The notes under the pieces are model-generated. The model searched no databases, had not been told where the DNA came from, and worked only from the letters and a program-made list of their open reading frames with translations. From NCBI RefSeq assembly GCF_958298935.1, contig NC_084932.1, positions 19,013,501-19,077,500 on the forward strand: a stretch of 64,000 bases of DNA. The letters are read 5' to 3'. The position numbers and the translations under genes are program-made. Positions within the stretch are counted from its first letter, which is position 1, and each line of letters starts with the position of its first letter. Positions 53,523 through 64,000 of the stretch are shown here, piece by piece. This DNA comes from Phragmites australis (taxonomy: Eukaryota > Streptophyta > Magnoliopsida > Poales > Poaceae).

Positions 53523-53589
53523 GAGAGATGTGCTTGAGAAAGAAGAAAGTTTTCACAAAAAAAGGAATTGATGAACAAATTTTTTTGCA

Positions 53590-54250
53590 GATACTGGATA
53601 GCCTGGAATATCCAGACCAACCCGGATACTTTGGGTTCTCCGACTCGGGTAGCTTTTTAGGGTTTTGAAGATTTGATCAAGGCATTGCAAAATCCTAGAA
53701 ATAGGTGGTTCTAGGATGGATAAGGAACACATTTACCAAAGGAATCTGATTCTAGAGCAAAACATTTAGAGATCAGGTGAATCATTCTTGATGAGTACCT
53801 TTAGGGCAAACGATGCACTGAAAGTTGATCCGGAGGGAAGGTCGGAGAATCCTGCCAAGAGTTGTTGTTGATTTGATGAAGAACTCCCAAATCCCACAGT
53901 GGAGGAAGGATCTTGTCGAAGAGGAGCTCTTCCACAGTGTGAGGGAGTGAGAGGAGAGAAAGAATATATAGAAGAGGTGAAACTCCCACTGGAGAAGGAT
54001 ATCCACTGGATGACCCAGAGTATCCAGTCGGACCCAGAGACTCCGGGTTGAAAAAGAATTTTAGCCGAGACCATCTCCCCGGAGGGTGACCCGGACCCTC
54101 TAGGTTGAGTGATAGAATCTGGAGTATACGGGTGAACCTGGAGACTCCGGGTTCTATCCACTCAACAGAACCAGCAAAGCGCTAAGAATGTCCAGAATTC
54201 GGATACTCCGGGTCCTGGAACTTGACAGGGACAAGATTCCGAGCTGATAT
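53590..54250 (-). repeat. Palindrome-rich spacer between pol and third ORF
   Basis: Contains the same CCGGAGACTCCGGG / GAATATCCAGACC-type words as the LTRs (e.g. AACCTGGAGACTCCGGGTT near 54135-54153), though it lies in the internal region. No coding region fits here. Confidence 0.7.
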
Positions 54251-54471
54251 TTGACGAGGAATTTTGAGAGAATGATTTTTGGACATATAAGACCTTCTTA
54301 CCACTTGTGATCAACCAACAAACAACAATACATAACTATGATCACAAGTAGCAAAGTATGATCTAAAGATAAAAGAAACAAATCTTTTCGAAAAAGCACA
54401 AAAATGACATTTTTGTAAACTTCTAGCTACCAAAACTATTAAGCTAAAAACAATTAATTGTATACAACATA

Positions 54472-57400
54472 TCAAGCCATGTTGCGAGAATCTAGGATAT
54501 TTAGCTCACTTCTCAACTCGCAAAACCTTTGCTCATCTAATGGCTTTGTGAGGATATCGGCTAGGTTTCTTTCAGTTCTCACATGGCGAATATTGATATC
54601 CCCTTTTGTTGAGTGGTCTCTCAAGAAGTGGTGTCGGATGTCAATGTGTTTGGTTCTTGAGTATTGCATGGGATTGTTGGTTATTTTGATGGTACTCTCA
54701 TTGTCACACGAAAGTGGGGCTTTGGTCATGTTATAACCATAATATTTCAAAGTTTGCCTCATCCAAAGTAATTGAGCACAACAAGCACCCGCGGTAACAT
54801 ACTCGACTTCGGCGGTGGATAGGGCTACGTAATTTTGTTTCTTTGAGGACCAAGACACCAAATACCTACTCAAGAATTGGTAAGTCCCCGAGGTGCTCTT
54901 CCTATCCACTTTGCAACCGACATAATCGGAATCCGAATAGCCAATAAGGTCAAAAGATGAACCTTTGGGATACCATAAGCCAAGGAAAGGGGTATAAACT
55001 AAATATCTAAGAATTCTCTTAACAGCCACTAAATGACACTCTTTTAGAATGGCTTGAAATCTTGCACAAATGTACACACTAAGCATAATATCGGGCCTAG
55101 ATGCACAAAGGTAAAGTAAGGAACCAATCATAGAGCGATATACCTTTTGATCCACGATCTTTCCATCTTCGTTAAGATCAAGATGTCCATTTACTTGCAT
55201 AGGTGTCTTGATGGGTTTGGTATTCTCCATGTCAAACTTCTTGAGCATATCTTTGATATACTTGGTTTGATATATAAATGTGCCTTCCTTGAGTTGTTTA
55301 ATTTGGAACCCAAGAAAGAACTTCAACTCTCCCATCATTGACATTTCAAATCTTTTAGTCATGGTCCTACTAAATTCCTCACAAAAGAGTTGATTAGTAG
55401 AACCAAATATAATATCATCGACATATATTTGGCAAACAAATAAATCATTATCAACTTTCTTAGTGAAAAGAATAGTATCAACTTTGCTTATTTCAAAGTC
55501 CTTTTTGACAAGAAAATCCCTAAGTCATTCATACCATGCTCTAGGTGTTTGCTTAAGCCCATAGAACGCCTTATGGAGTTTATAAACATGTTGAGTATAC
55601 ATGGGATCTTCAAATCCGGGCGGTTGCTCCACATACACCAATTCAAAAATTGGTCCATTGAGAAATGCACTCTTCACATTTATTTGATATAGCTTGAAAT
55701 CATGATGAGTAGCATAGGCAAGTAATATTCGGATTAACTCAAGCTTAGCTATAGAAGCATAAGTCTCACCAAAATCTAAACCTTCAATTTGTGTAAATCT
55801 TTGAGCAATCAATCTTACCTTGTTCCTTGTCACGATTCCGTTCTCATCTTGTTTGTTGTGGAATACCCATTTGGTGCCAATCACGTTTTGATTGGACCTT
55901 TCTACCAACAACCATACTTCATTTCTCTTGAAATTGTTGAGCTCTTCTTGCATGGTCATCACCCAATCCAAATCTCTAAGAGTATCATCTATTTTAATGG
56001 TTCCAAAGAGGAGACAAAAGAGTAATATTTACAAAAATTTACAATTCTAGAACGAGTGGTTACCCCCTTTTAAATGTCACCAAGGATGTTATCAACGGGG
56101 CGATATCTTTAGACACTTTGATGAAATCTTGGGTGTGGCACTTGGGATTGGGGGTTGAGTGTCTTCCACTTTGTCATCATCAAGAAATTTGTTGGAGCCA
56201 TCATGTTCTTGCTCTTGATTTTGTACTAGATTTTGATCTTGATTTTGAATTGATGTTGATGGCTCATCTTGAGTGGATGAAGATGGTTGAGTTTGATCAT
56301 TATTGGTCATTTGTTTCTCTTGAGATTCTTGAGGCTTGATTTCACCTATTGACATCTTCTTTATAGCCTTGCTTGGAATTTCTTCATCTCCTAAAACATT
56401 GGGATCAACTTGCACCACTTGAGAGCTATTAGATTCATCAAATGTTATGTCACATGCAATTTCAGAACAGTCGGTGATTTTGTTGAAAACACGATAGGCG
56501 TAGGCATTTGATCCATAACCAAGCAAAAAACCCTAATCTACCTTAGGAGCAAATTTGGAACTTCTTACTTTCTTATTTAGAATGAAGTATTTGCTACCAA
56601 AAACTCTAAAGTATGAAACATTAGACTTGTTACCGGTTAAAAGTTCATAAGCGATCTTCTTCAAGATCTTATGGAGATACAACTGGTTAATGTCATGATA
56701 CGCGGTGTTGACGGGCTCCACCCAAAATTGATCAAAATATTGTATTCATCAAGTATTGTCCTTGCCAACTCTATGAGAGTCCTATTCTTTCTCTCGACAA
56801 CCCTATTTTGTTGAGTAGGTAGGGTGCCGAGAACTCATGCTTGATCCCTTCTTCATCAAGGAAATTTTCAACTTGTGTATTCTTGAATTCGCTTTTATTG
56901 TCGCTTCTTATCCTCTTGATCCTCACATCAAATTTGTTTTGAGCTCTCCTCACATACTTCTTGAGTTAGCTTGTGTTTCACTTTTGTCATGCAAAAAGAA
57001 TACCCAAGTGAAACGAGAATAGTCATCAACAATAACCAAATCATACTTGTTATCGCCAATGCTTATGTAGGCTATTGGTCCGAATAGGTCCATATGAAGG
57101 AGTTCCCATGGTCTTGTGGTCGTCATCACATTCTTGGCGGGGTGAGGAGCTCTAATTTGCTTGTCCGCTTGACATGCACTACAAGTCCTATCTTTCTCAA
57201 AGAAAACATTTGTTAGTCCTAGATGTGTTTGCCTTTTAGAAGTTGAGACAAATTCCTTATGCTAATATGGGTTAGTCGGCGATGCCATAACCAACCCATG
57301 CTAGACTTAGCAATCAAGTCTTTGGCCTCACTTCATCCGTTGAAAAATTAACAAGATAAAGCTTATCCTTCAATCGACCGGTGAAAGCTATTGAGGCGTC

Positions 57401-57709
57401 TTCCCTTCTATAGACGGTCACACACTCATTAGTAAAAGACAATTGTAGCCCATCTCATAAAGTTTTGACGTACAACAAGTTGTAACTAAGAGATTTGACT
57501 AACAAGACATTTGTGATAGAATGATAATTGGAAATAGCAATTTGACCTAAGCCGATTACCTCTCCTTTCCCATCATCACCAAAAATAATATTTTCATGAG
57601 AGCCTTCATTTTCCTCAAATGATGAGAACGTTTCCTTCTCTTCGGTCATATGATTAGTGCAACCGCTATTAAGCACCCAATTTGATCCACCGGAGGAGTA
57701 CACCCACAA
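54472..57709 (-). pseudogene. Sirevirus pol (protease, integrase, RT, RNase H)
   Basis: Protease near 57690-57640 reads LNSGCTNHM, with Asn replacing the catalytic Asp of DSG. The pre-integrase/integrase core (CSACQADKQIRAPH, WELLHMDLFGPIAY, RFTWVFFL) spans about 57200-56980 with several stops, and the integrase C-terminal region continues to about 56530. A Gln/Asn/Ser-rich linker lies at 56526-56092. RT starts near 55971 (NEVWLLVERSNQNVIGTKWVF, NVKSAFLNG, YGLKQTPRAWYE) with YVDD near 55414-55425. RNase H (YSDSDYVGCKVDRKSTSG, DNESTIKITNNPMQYSRTKH) ends at 54472. RT and RNase H residues look intact; integrase and protease are broken. Confidence 0.9.
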
Positions 57710-57737
57710 AACAAGTTTAAGATTTTGTTTTAGGTAC

Positions 57738-59909
57738 CTAAATTTCTTTGGGTCCTTTCATGTTAGTCATAAGCACTTTAGGCACCCACACATTCCTTTT
57801 TACAACTCTATCTTTTGTGCGGGCACCAACACATAGAGCAACCACTTTACCATAAGAAGCATAAAAGGTGGATTGAGGTGCATGGCCTTTGGATTGCTTC
57901 GCTTGAGCGGTGTGATCATCTTTCTTGCCTCCCTTGATGAACTTGAGGCACTCTTTGTCATTGATCATGACATGCTCACTAGGCTTGCTTGCATACATAT
58001 CAAATCCAAGACATCTCTTTTGCTTGTTATCTTTAGCCTCAATGGTCTTGTATAGTGCATATTTGGATTTGTAGTTTTTGATGCACCCATACTAGACATT
58101 TAGCCTCTCATTTTTCTTTTATAATACTTGCAAAGATTCAACATTAGTAGCACAAACATTTATATCAATATTGTAACACTGAGAGCAACTATTACTAGTG
58201 GAAGCATTAGAAAGTAAGGTTGCATCATTAGAAGTAGGAATATTATTCTTGAGGGTGTCAATTTGCACTTCAAGAGTTTTATGAATTTTATCTAAACATG
58301 AGAATTCCTCTTGATGTATAGAATTGCTACTTTCAAGACTAGCAATTGAGACATTGATCAATTTCTCAACTTTCTCCTTTTCTTTAGTAAGGAGCTCCTC
58401 AAGTTCAAGGTTTCTCTCCTTTTCAAGGATGAGCAAGTCATCTCGCTTCACGAGAATCTCCTCTTGACTCTCTATTGTATCCATAAGCTATTTCATCTCA
58501 GACATAGCATTTTTACTCAAACCTTTAAGCATGCATTTACAACCATTATCACTATCACTATCACTATCTAGGAGTTTGAGTTGTGATTTTACCTTGCACC
58601 CTTTCGCCATAAGACACTTTGGAGTGTCGTCGTCGCTTATGTCACCAAAAAGTGACTTTGTCGGTGTAGAGGCGCGAATGGCGATGGTGGCGACTCCTTC
58701 ACCATCAGAGTCAGAGTCAAAGTCGGAGTTGGAATCCCACTCTTCGCCAATATGAGCTTGGCCCGAATATTTCTTCTTATTGGTCTTGTACTTGTCCTTC
58801 TTGAAAAACTTATTCTTCTTTTCTTCCTTTTCCTTGTTCTTCTTGTTAGGACATTCGACGATGAGGTGACCAACTTCACCACACTCATAGCAAACCCTCT
58901 TGGATGTTCTTCTTTTTGGCATATCCCTATTGTACTTGCTATAGCCCCCCTTCTTCATGAATTTCTTGAATTTTCTCACAAAGAAGGCTATCTCTTTGTC
59001 ATCCGAGATTTTCTCTTCACCTGAGCTTGATTCTACAACTTGCTTGCTCTTACTTGCCTTGAATGTGACTTTTGTTCTTGGAGGTGGAGTTTTGTTTGAC
59101 AAGATTTTTGACTTCATTTGCTTCTTCCTCCATAAGCTCATGAGCAAGAATTCTCCCAAGTCTATCACTTAGTGTGAGCCTCTTGTAATCCCTTCTCTCT
59201 TAGATGAGTGTGACCAAGGTGGATTTCTTGGTGCAAAAACTCTAAACAATCTTCTCACCACCTTGTGGTCATCAAGCTCTTCACTTCCAAGCCCTCTTAT
59301 TTTGTTCACTAGCACCATCATTGGGTCATACATGGCTTGAGAGGTTTTATCATCCTCCATCACAAATCTTCCTCACTTGCCTTCAAGCAATTCTATCTTG
59401 GATTCTCTCACACTCATAGTACCTTCATGTGAGACTTGGAATATGTCCCATATTGCTTTAGCCTCTTCAAGCCCGTCTACTTTGTTGAATTCCTCGGGGC
59501 TCAAAGCACTAAGAAGAACACTTGTAGCTTGAGCATTTCGACGAATGGCTTGTTCTTGTTCTAGTGTGAGTTCAATGTCTTCCACCGGAATATCAAGACC
59601 TACACACACAACCTTCCAAATGCTCGGATGGAGCGAGATTAGATGCATCTTCATCTTGTGCCTCCAAGCAGCGTAATGTGTACCATTAAAGAATGGTGCA
59701 TGCCCGGAAGGCACGGAGATGAAGTTGTTAGAATGAGAATTTAATTTATTATAATCAAAAGCAACTTCGACTCCCCTTCTATATTTGGAGCCAATTGTTG
59801 TTGAAGCATCACCCAACTCGATGGGCCTTCTTGAGCCATCACCCAAAGTTTCATCCTTCAGATTCTTCGAGCTCTTCTCCCCGACTGCCGACATCTTCAA
59901 ATCCTCCAA
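57738..59909 (-). pseudogene. Sirevirus gag
   Basis: The frame starting at 59909 codes the capsid-like part with FNGTHYAAWRHKMKMHL and VLLSALSPEEFNKV. After frame breaks (59373, 59169) comes the nucleocapsid part, with a CCHC knuckle CYECGEVGHLIVEC near 58890-58850, flanked by Lys-rich and Asp/Ser-rich segments. 58484-58119 is a Glu/Lys-rich coiled-coil-like stretch. The frame to 57738 links gag with pol. The long gag tail is typical of Sireviruses. Confidence 0.88.
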
Positions 59910-59933
59910 GCGGCGAAGCCTTGTACGAGATTA

Positions 59934-59946
59934 GGCTCTGATACCA
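59934..59946 (-). promoter_or_regulatory. Sirevirus primer-binding site
   Basis: The minus strand reads TGGTATCAGAGCC two bases after the 5' LTR, a perfect match to the initiator-tRNA-Met type primer site of Copia elements. Confidence 0.9.
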
Positions 59947-59948
59947 AT

Positions 59949-61249
59949 TGAAAGTACTTGATGTCGCCTAGAGGGGGTGAATAGGTGTTTTCAGAAAATT
60001 AAAAAAAACTTTATAGCAGATTAAACAGTACCTGGATACTCCAGTTCAATCCGGATACTCCAGGGTTTGGAGTCTCCGAGTTCACCCAAATTATCCAGCC
60101 TATATAGGAACTTCAAAATCAAAGAGAACTTGAGCAAGTCTAGATAGATCTATATGTTACCACAAGTTCTAAGAGATGCCTAAAAGTCTTTTCACCAACA
60201 ACCTGCAGCCACAAACTCACGAGCAAAGATTTGTTCCCAAGTTCGGCCACTCCACAAAGAAGTGCCTATGTCTCCGTTGAGGAGCTCACAAAGAGCCAGG
60301 TTTCTTTCAAACCTTTCCTCACCCAAGCGACCACAAAAATCGAGTTAGGGTTGCTTACTCAAATTAATGGTAATACAAACTTCCTAGGACTCTCCACAAG
60401 CTTGGGTGCTCTCCGAGCGATGCCAACCGACTAGGAGCCTAAAATTCTAAGAGTAAAGAATGCAAATCAAAAGCCTGATGATGAACTCAAGTGCTCAAGG
60501 ATGGGATTTAAGCTTTATAGAACTTAATCTCACTCTCGCAACCCTAATCCCCAAATCTTGCAAGAATCAAAACTCTCAAGGAGTTAGGAGGTCTATTGAA
60601 TGACAATAGATGCGTTTGTCCACGAGTTCTTCAACAGCAAATGAATAGAGATGTGAGGGGTATTTATACCCACCCTCTCAAAAACTAACCGTTATTGTAC
60701 CTTTTTGAACTGACCCGGAGTATCTGGATTTACCCGGAGACTCCGGGTAACACTTAGCACCAGCCGAAAGCACAGTCTAGAACCTACCCGTAGAGTCCTG
60801 ATGCTCCAGGACCCTGAGTATCCGGGCTAACCCGGAGACTCCGGGATAAAAAATAAATCCAAACCGAGAGCCCCCTCTCGGAGCTCTACCCGGAGACTCT
60901 GGGAAAAACACCAGAATCTGGTGTATCCGGGCTAACCCGGAGACTCCGGGTTCAAAAAACATTTCTCTTTTTTTCAGTGTTTGTGGGTGATTGTGTCTCT
61001 CATTTTTTGTTCTAAAAGGATACTTTAAGCACTGAGAAATATGTTGATATTTCTAAACTCAATTCAAAAATAAAAGAATTAAACCCTATTGAGCAACTAC
61101 CGTTTCTCTATATTTTAGAGGTATGTCAACGTCGTTTAACTTCTCGAAAGAGACTTAAAACCTATTCATAACTTCAGTAAACTCATTAGTCCTTAATTGT
61201 TTATCATCAATTAGCCAAAACCCACGTAGGGGGCCTAAATGCACTTTCA
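59949..61249 (-). repeat. Sirevirus 5' LTR
   Basis: 1301 bp, with intact TGAAAGT...ACTTTCA ends. Near-perfect palindromes such as ACCCGGAGACTCCGGGT (60732-60748) recur near 60834 and 60933. Confidence 0.93.
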
Positions 61250-61553
61250 GCGGCGGGAGCAAAAGAGATAAGGGAGAGAGAAGCTTGTGGTGAGGAAAGA
61301 GATAAGGGAGAAATAAGCTGGAGCCGGACGTGAGTCAAAATTGCATTGGAGGAAAATTTTGGGTCTGTACACATCAGTGACGGTTGGTGGCTCGAACTGG
61401 CACTGAAACAGATTATCAGTGTCGGTTCTTAGCGGCTCAATCATTATTCACGCACGGGAGATTAAAAATCGGCACTGATACATTTTCAGTTCCAGTTCTT
61501 GAGCAACTGACACTAATGAGCCACTATTTTTGATCGGTTCTGTAGTAGTGGAG

Positions 61554-62286
61554 AATGACAAGAAAAATGGTAAGGGGAAGAATGTTTCTCTAGATAATGG
61601 GACTATCTAGGCAAGACATTCTGTTTTTTTTTTTAAAACCGAAATTGACTGGTCACATGTTAATGATCTAAACTTAAGACATGGTTTTAATTAAAACTAG
61701 TTAGCCTTGGTCCCGTTTATCAGCCACATATTTTTAACCAGTTTTTAAGAGCAGCACAAGCAATTTTGTTGAAATAGACCCTACGTACGTACCTTGCCAC
61801 AAATGACGATAGAGCTGCTACCTTTTGCAGTTTCAAACTTCTTTTTGAGACCAAATCTTTGCTTGTGATGCCACTAATCTTTAAATATTATTAGAAAGAG
61901 TTTTTAAGAGATTAATGTGAAGTCTCTATGAGGAGAATGATCAATTTGTAAGGTTCTTTAATTTTGCCATATGATTTGTAAGGAGCATCTCAATAAATCT
62001 TAGTTAATTTCCCGTCAAAAGGTAAATCTTAGCTAATTGCAACATCTTTTTATGTGTAGTAGTATATATTGACTAGAATACCAGCTCTTAAAAGTAAGAC
62101 AATTACGTAGATATCAAAAGTAAAGTACATTTACCAAAGTGAAATATACTGAACAAACAAATGCCATAGAAACTCTATCCCAATATAAAGCTGTCCTGCA
62201 TCTTGTAGCTCTGCCTGCAGGTATGCGACACTAGACGATATCCATGCCCACATAAGTCGAAGCTTAGAGGCTGGCTAATCTATGCC
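61554..62286. other. Intergenic, nothing recognised
   Basis: AT-rich DNA between the CACTA end and the candidate solo LTR. No coding region or element was identified. Confidence 0.4.
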
Positions 62287-62291
62287 TATAC

Positions 62292-63336
62292 TGTTGGAAA
62301 ATTAGCACTTTCAAATTTAATTTAATTCAACTTCTAATATAAATGAATAAGAACAGATGTAAAAAATCAATTCCGATTAGGTTCTTGACTAGTTCCGATA
62401 AGTCCCAACTAGATTTCTGAATAGAATACTGACAAGCTCCGACAAACCTAGATTAGATCCGACTAGTTTACGAGAAGAATTTCGATAAGGTACCTAATAT
62501 ATAATAGATCACAGTGTACGCACGCGACAGAAGCGTGAGATGCAGAAGCCCCTGTGATGGTGATGCAGCAAATGACGATATCGTAGACGATGTATATCAC
62601 GATGATGTAGAGGAAGCGGATTGTGAGCAGCCACGCCGAGAGCTTTTCAAAAAGCTTATTCGCTCTCTCCCGATGCAGGATCCCAAGAGCGACGGGTTCC
62701 GGAGATCTGCTCTCCCATTTGTCGGTGTACGCTAATGCAGCGGGATGTAGTAGACTATATGAGATGGTGCAACAGAGAGAAAATAGGCAAAACCCTAATG
62801 TGTGTTTTTTTTTGCGGCAGCGGCTGTCATATATATAGAGGGAGCATCGTGCGGTTGAGACACACCACGATCGGACTTTATTAGGATTCTTAATCGACAC
62901 ATTTTCCATATATTTATCTGAAGAGGTTGTACCTGCGCAAGCAACTAGACGCGATTTTGACGGACCATTCACTTAGGTGCTGTGCGTCCGCACCCCTCGC
63001 CCCCGCCATGGCCCGGCGAGCGAGCGTGTGCGTTCTTCTAATTCTCTCATTCACACATACTAAGTGAGTGGATAAAACAATTCCTTATAACTTGATCTCC
63101 CTCCACCTCCACTAGCTAGGACTAAAAGATACACACCCACCTTCACTTGTTGGACTTTTGAGATTTATTTGTACTTAAATATATTGGACTAAACCCATAC
63201 TTTCATAATATTATATTTTTATTAGATAATATAATTATATTTTAATAAAAAATAATAATCAAAATTACACATCGAAGATAAAAATAAAAAATAAAAAACG
63301 ACAAATATTTATATCCGAAGGGAGCATATCCTAACA
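62292..63336 (-). mobile_element. Candidate solo LTR upstream of the P450 gene
   Basis: TGTTGGAAAATTAGC...ATCCTAACA with imperfect inverted ends (minus-strand start TGTTAGGATA) and a perfect 5-bp duplication TATAC (62287-62291, 63337-63341). A minus-strand TATA run (TATATATATGAC near 62835) with downstream 5'-UTR-like sequence fits a Copia LTR promoter. Caution: the AT-rich right part (63170-63330) ends with a Stowaway-like word (CGACAAATATTTATATCCGA), so a MITE may be nested there or the true LTR may end earlier. Confidence 0.5.
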
Positions 63337-63439
63337 TATACTACCTAGCCATTAGAACAACAATGAACGGCATAAAAAAGAGGAAAGCACTAGCAAAATG
63401 CATACTTTCTCCCAGCCAACTACAAGCCCCCTCCCTCAT

Positions 63440-63447
63440 TATAAATA
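63440..63447 (+). promoter_or_regulatory. TATA box of the CYP78A gene
   Basis: TATAAATA in CTCATTATAAATAGGCTC, about 220 bp upstream of the ATG at 63659. This leaves a 5' UTR of about 190 bp if transcription starts 25-35 bp downstream. No ATG is seen between the likely start and the CDS that would obviously compete. Confidence 0.65.
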
Positions 63448-63658
63448 GGCTCTTTTGTCCCAAACAATTCCTTGTGCCCACTTCTTCATCCAACTAATTA
63501 TAACAACTCTTCTTCTGTTCTGTCCCCTCCTGACCACAAGTAGTAGTTGCATAATTAGCAACCATCATAGCACTTGCATTAGTCGCTAATCACAAGAGTT
63601 AAGGTTAATTACATAGTTCACACACACAAGAGAGAGTGTAGTTAGGTAAACTATAGCC

Positions 63659-64000
63659 ATGAGGACTGAACTGGTCACCACCATGATCTCCTGTGTCTTC
63701 ATCATGCACTTCACCACAATCAACTCCAGTGTGCAGCCTCCATGGCTCCTCTCTCTCCTGTCTCTCTCCTTAGCCATGTCGTTTGTCGTCGCCAATCGCC
63801 ATGCCCTTGCACGTAGGAATGGCGCTGCCGCCGCCGCCATCCCGGGGCCGCGAGGGTGGCCGCTCCTGGGCTCCCTGCCCGCCGTGTCCGGCCCGCTCAT
63901 GCACCGCCGCCTCACCGCGCTAGCCGACGCGCATGGTGCGCGGCGCCTGATGTCGCTCACCCTCGGCGCCACGCCCGTGGTGATCAGCAGCCACCCGGAC
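63659..64000 (+). CDS. CYP78A: Cytochrome P450, CYP78A family (5' part)
   Basis: The first 114 codons; the window ends inside the gene. The N-terminus has two hydrophobic stretches (about residues 5-20 and 29-48) serving as membrane anchor to the endoplasmic reticulum. Then comes an Arg/Ala-rich hinge and the proline-rich motif PGPRGWPLLGSLP (residues 62-74) of microsomal P450s. The following text LMSLTLGATPVVISSHPD fits the CYP78A family, plant-specific monooxygenases (PLASTOCHRON1/KLUH group) that affect organ and seed size through an unknown mobile product. The heme-binding Cys lies outside the window. The start is chosen as the first ATG after the TATA box and before the anchor. Subfamily number cannot be settled from this part. 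Confidence 0.88.
   Translation, partial: MRTELVTTMISCVFIMHFTTINSSVQPPWLLSLLSLSLAMSFVVANRHALARRNGAAAAAIPGPRGWPLLGSLPAVSGPLMHRRLTALADAHGARRLMSLTLGATPVVISSHPD

Larger units (their letters stand above)
49877..61249 (-). mobile_element. Sirevirus-type Copia retrotransposon, full length
   Basis: 11.37 kb, minus strand: 5' LTR 59949-61249, primer-binding site, gag, pol, a palindrome-rich spacer, a third ORF, polypurine tract, 3' LTR 49877-51288. The 5-bp flanks are GTGGC (49872-49876) and GCGGC (61250-61254), a TSD with one transition. LTR ends are TGAAAGT...ACTTTCA (the left copy has TA for TG). The large gag, the extra 3' ORF and the long LTR are those of the Sirevirus lineage. The LTRs differ by indels of tens of bases and many substitutions, and all coding parts have stops or frameshifts, so it is old and inactive. 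Confidence 0.93.
49031..61550. mobile_element. CACTA transposon, split by Sirevirus
   Basis: The left end reads CACTAATACAGAAAGGCTGA. The right end on the minus strand reads CACTACTACAGAACCGATC. A perfect 3-bp TSD GAG lies at 49028-49030 and 61551-61553. Subterminal repeats of the form CACTGCCGGTTTTGG, AACCGGCAATGATAG, TCAGTGTCGGTTCTTAG and TCGGCACTGATAC crowd both ends, as in CACTA elements. Excluding the nested Sirevirus (49877-61249 with one TSD copy) it is about 1.14 kb and encodes no transposase. A GC-rich interior (49190-49860) has motif-free open frames. Confidence 0.9.

Overview
The window is nuclear DNA from a grass (Poaceae, probably a panicoid/PACMAD species). The genes carry introns with GT..AG borders. 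The DHFR-TS and 6-phosphogluconate dehydrogenase proteins are of monocot type. The intergenic DNA is built from nested Copia, Gypsy-like, Sirevirus, CACTA, Helitron, LINE, SINE and MITE insertions. The species cannot be named from sequence reading alone.

Three host genes are visible. DHFR-TS (bifunctional dihydrofolate reductase-thymidylate synthase) is on the + strand with ten coding exons between 15350 and 19664, plus a probable 5' non-coding exon ending at 11388. A plastid-type 6-phosphogluconate dehydrogenase is on the + strand, intronless, 28070-29497, with a frame break at its extreme N-terminus. The first 114 codons of a CYP78A-type cytochrome P450 are on the + strand from 63659 and run off the window. 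DHFR-TS supplies tetrahydrofolate and dTMP. 6PGDH supplies NADPH and ribulose 5-phosphate. They act in separate pathways and nothing suggests operon-like coupling.

Layout: 1-690 LINE remnant; 1228-1795 hAT-like element; 1818-7305 scrambled Copia whose halves lie on opposite strands; 7300-11000 repeat-derived DNA; 11161-19664 DHFR-TS with a 2.5-kb non-autonomous LTR element in its first intron; 20600-27300 repeat-rich DNA with an LTR nested in a Gypsy-like block; 27325-27613 Mutator-type MITE; 28070-29497 6PGDH; 30351-32846 internally deleted Copia with target-site duplications (TSDs); 34333-34732 solo LTR; 40418-40554 SINE; 43430-46880 LINE tail split by a 3.05-kb Helitron that carries two exons of a proteasome-subunit-10-like ankyrin gene; 49031-61550 CACTA element split by an 11.4-kb Sirevirus with an extra ORF; 62292-63336 candidate solo LTR just upstream of the CYP78A promoter.

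I found no evidence of a wholly new biological system. The strongest observations are the Helitron gene capture with a readable empty site, the Sirevirus-in-CACTA nest with palindrome-rich LTRs and an acidic-tailed third ORF, the strand-split Copia, the frame break in 6PGDH, and an AUG-less open frame upstream of DHFR-TS.
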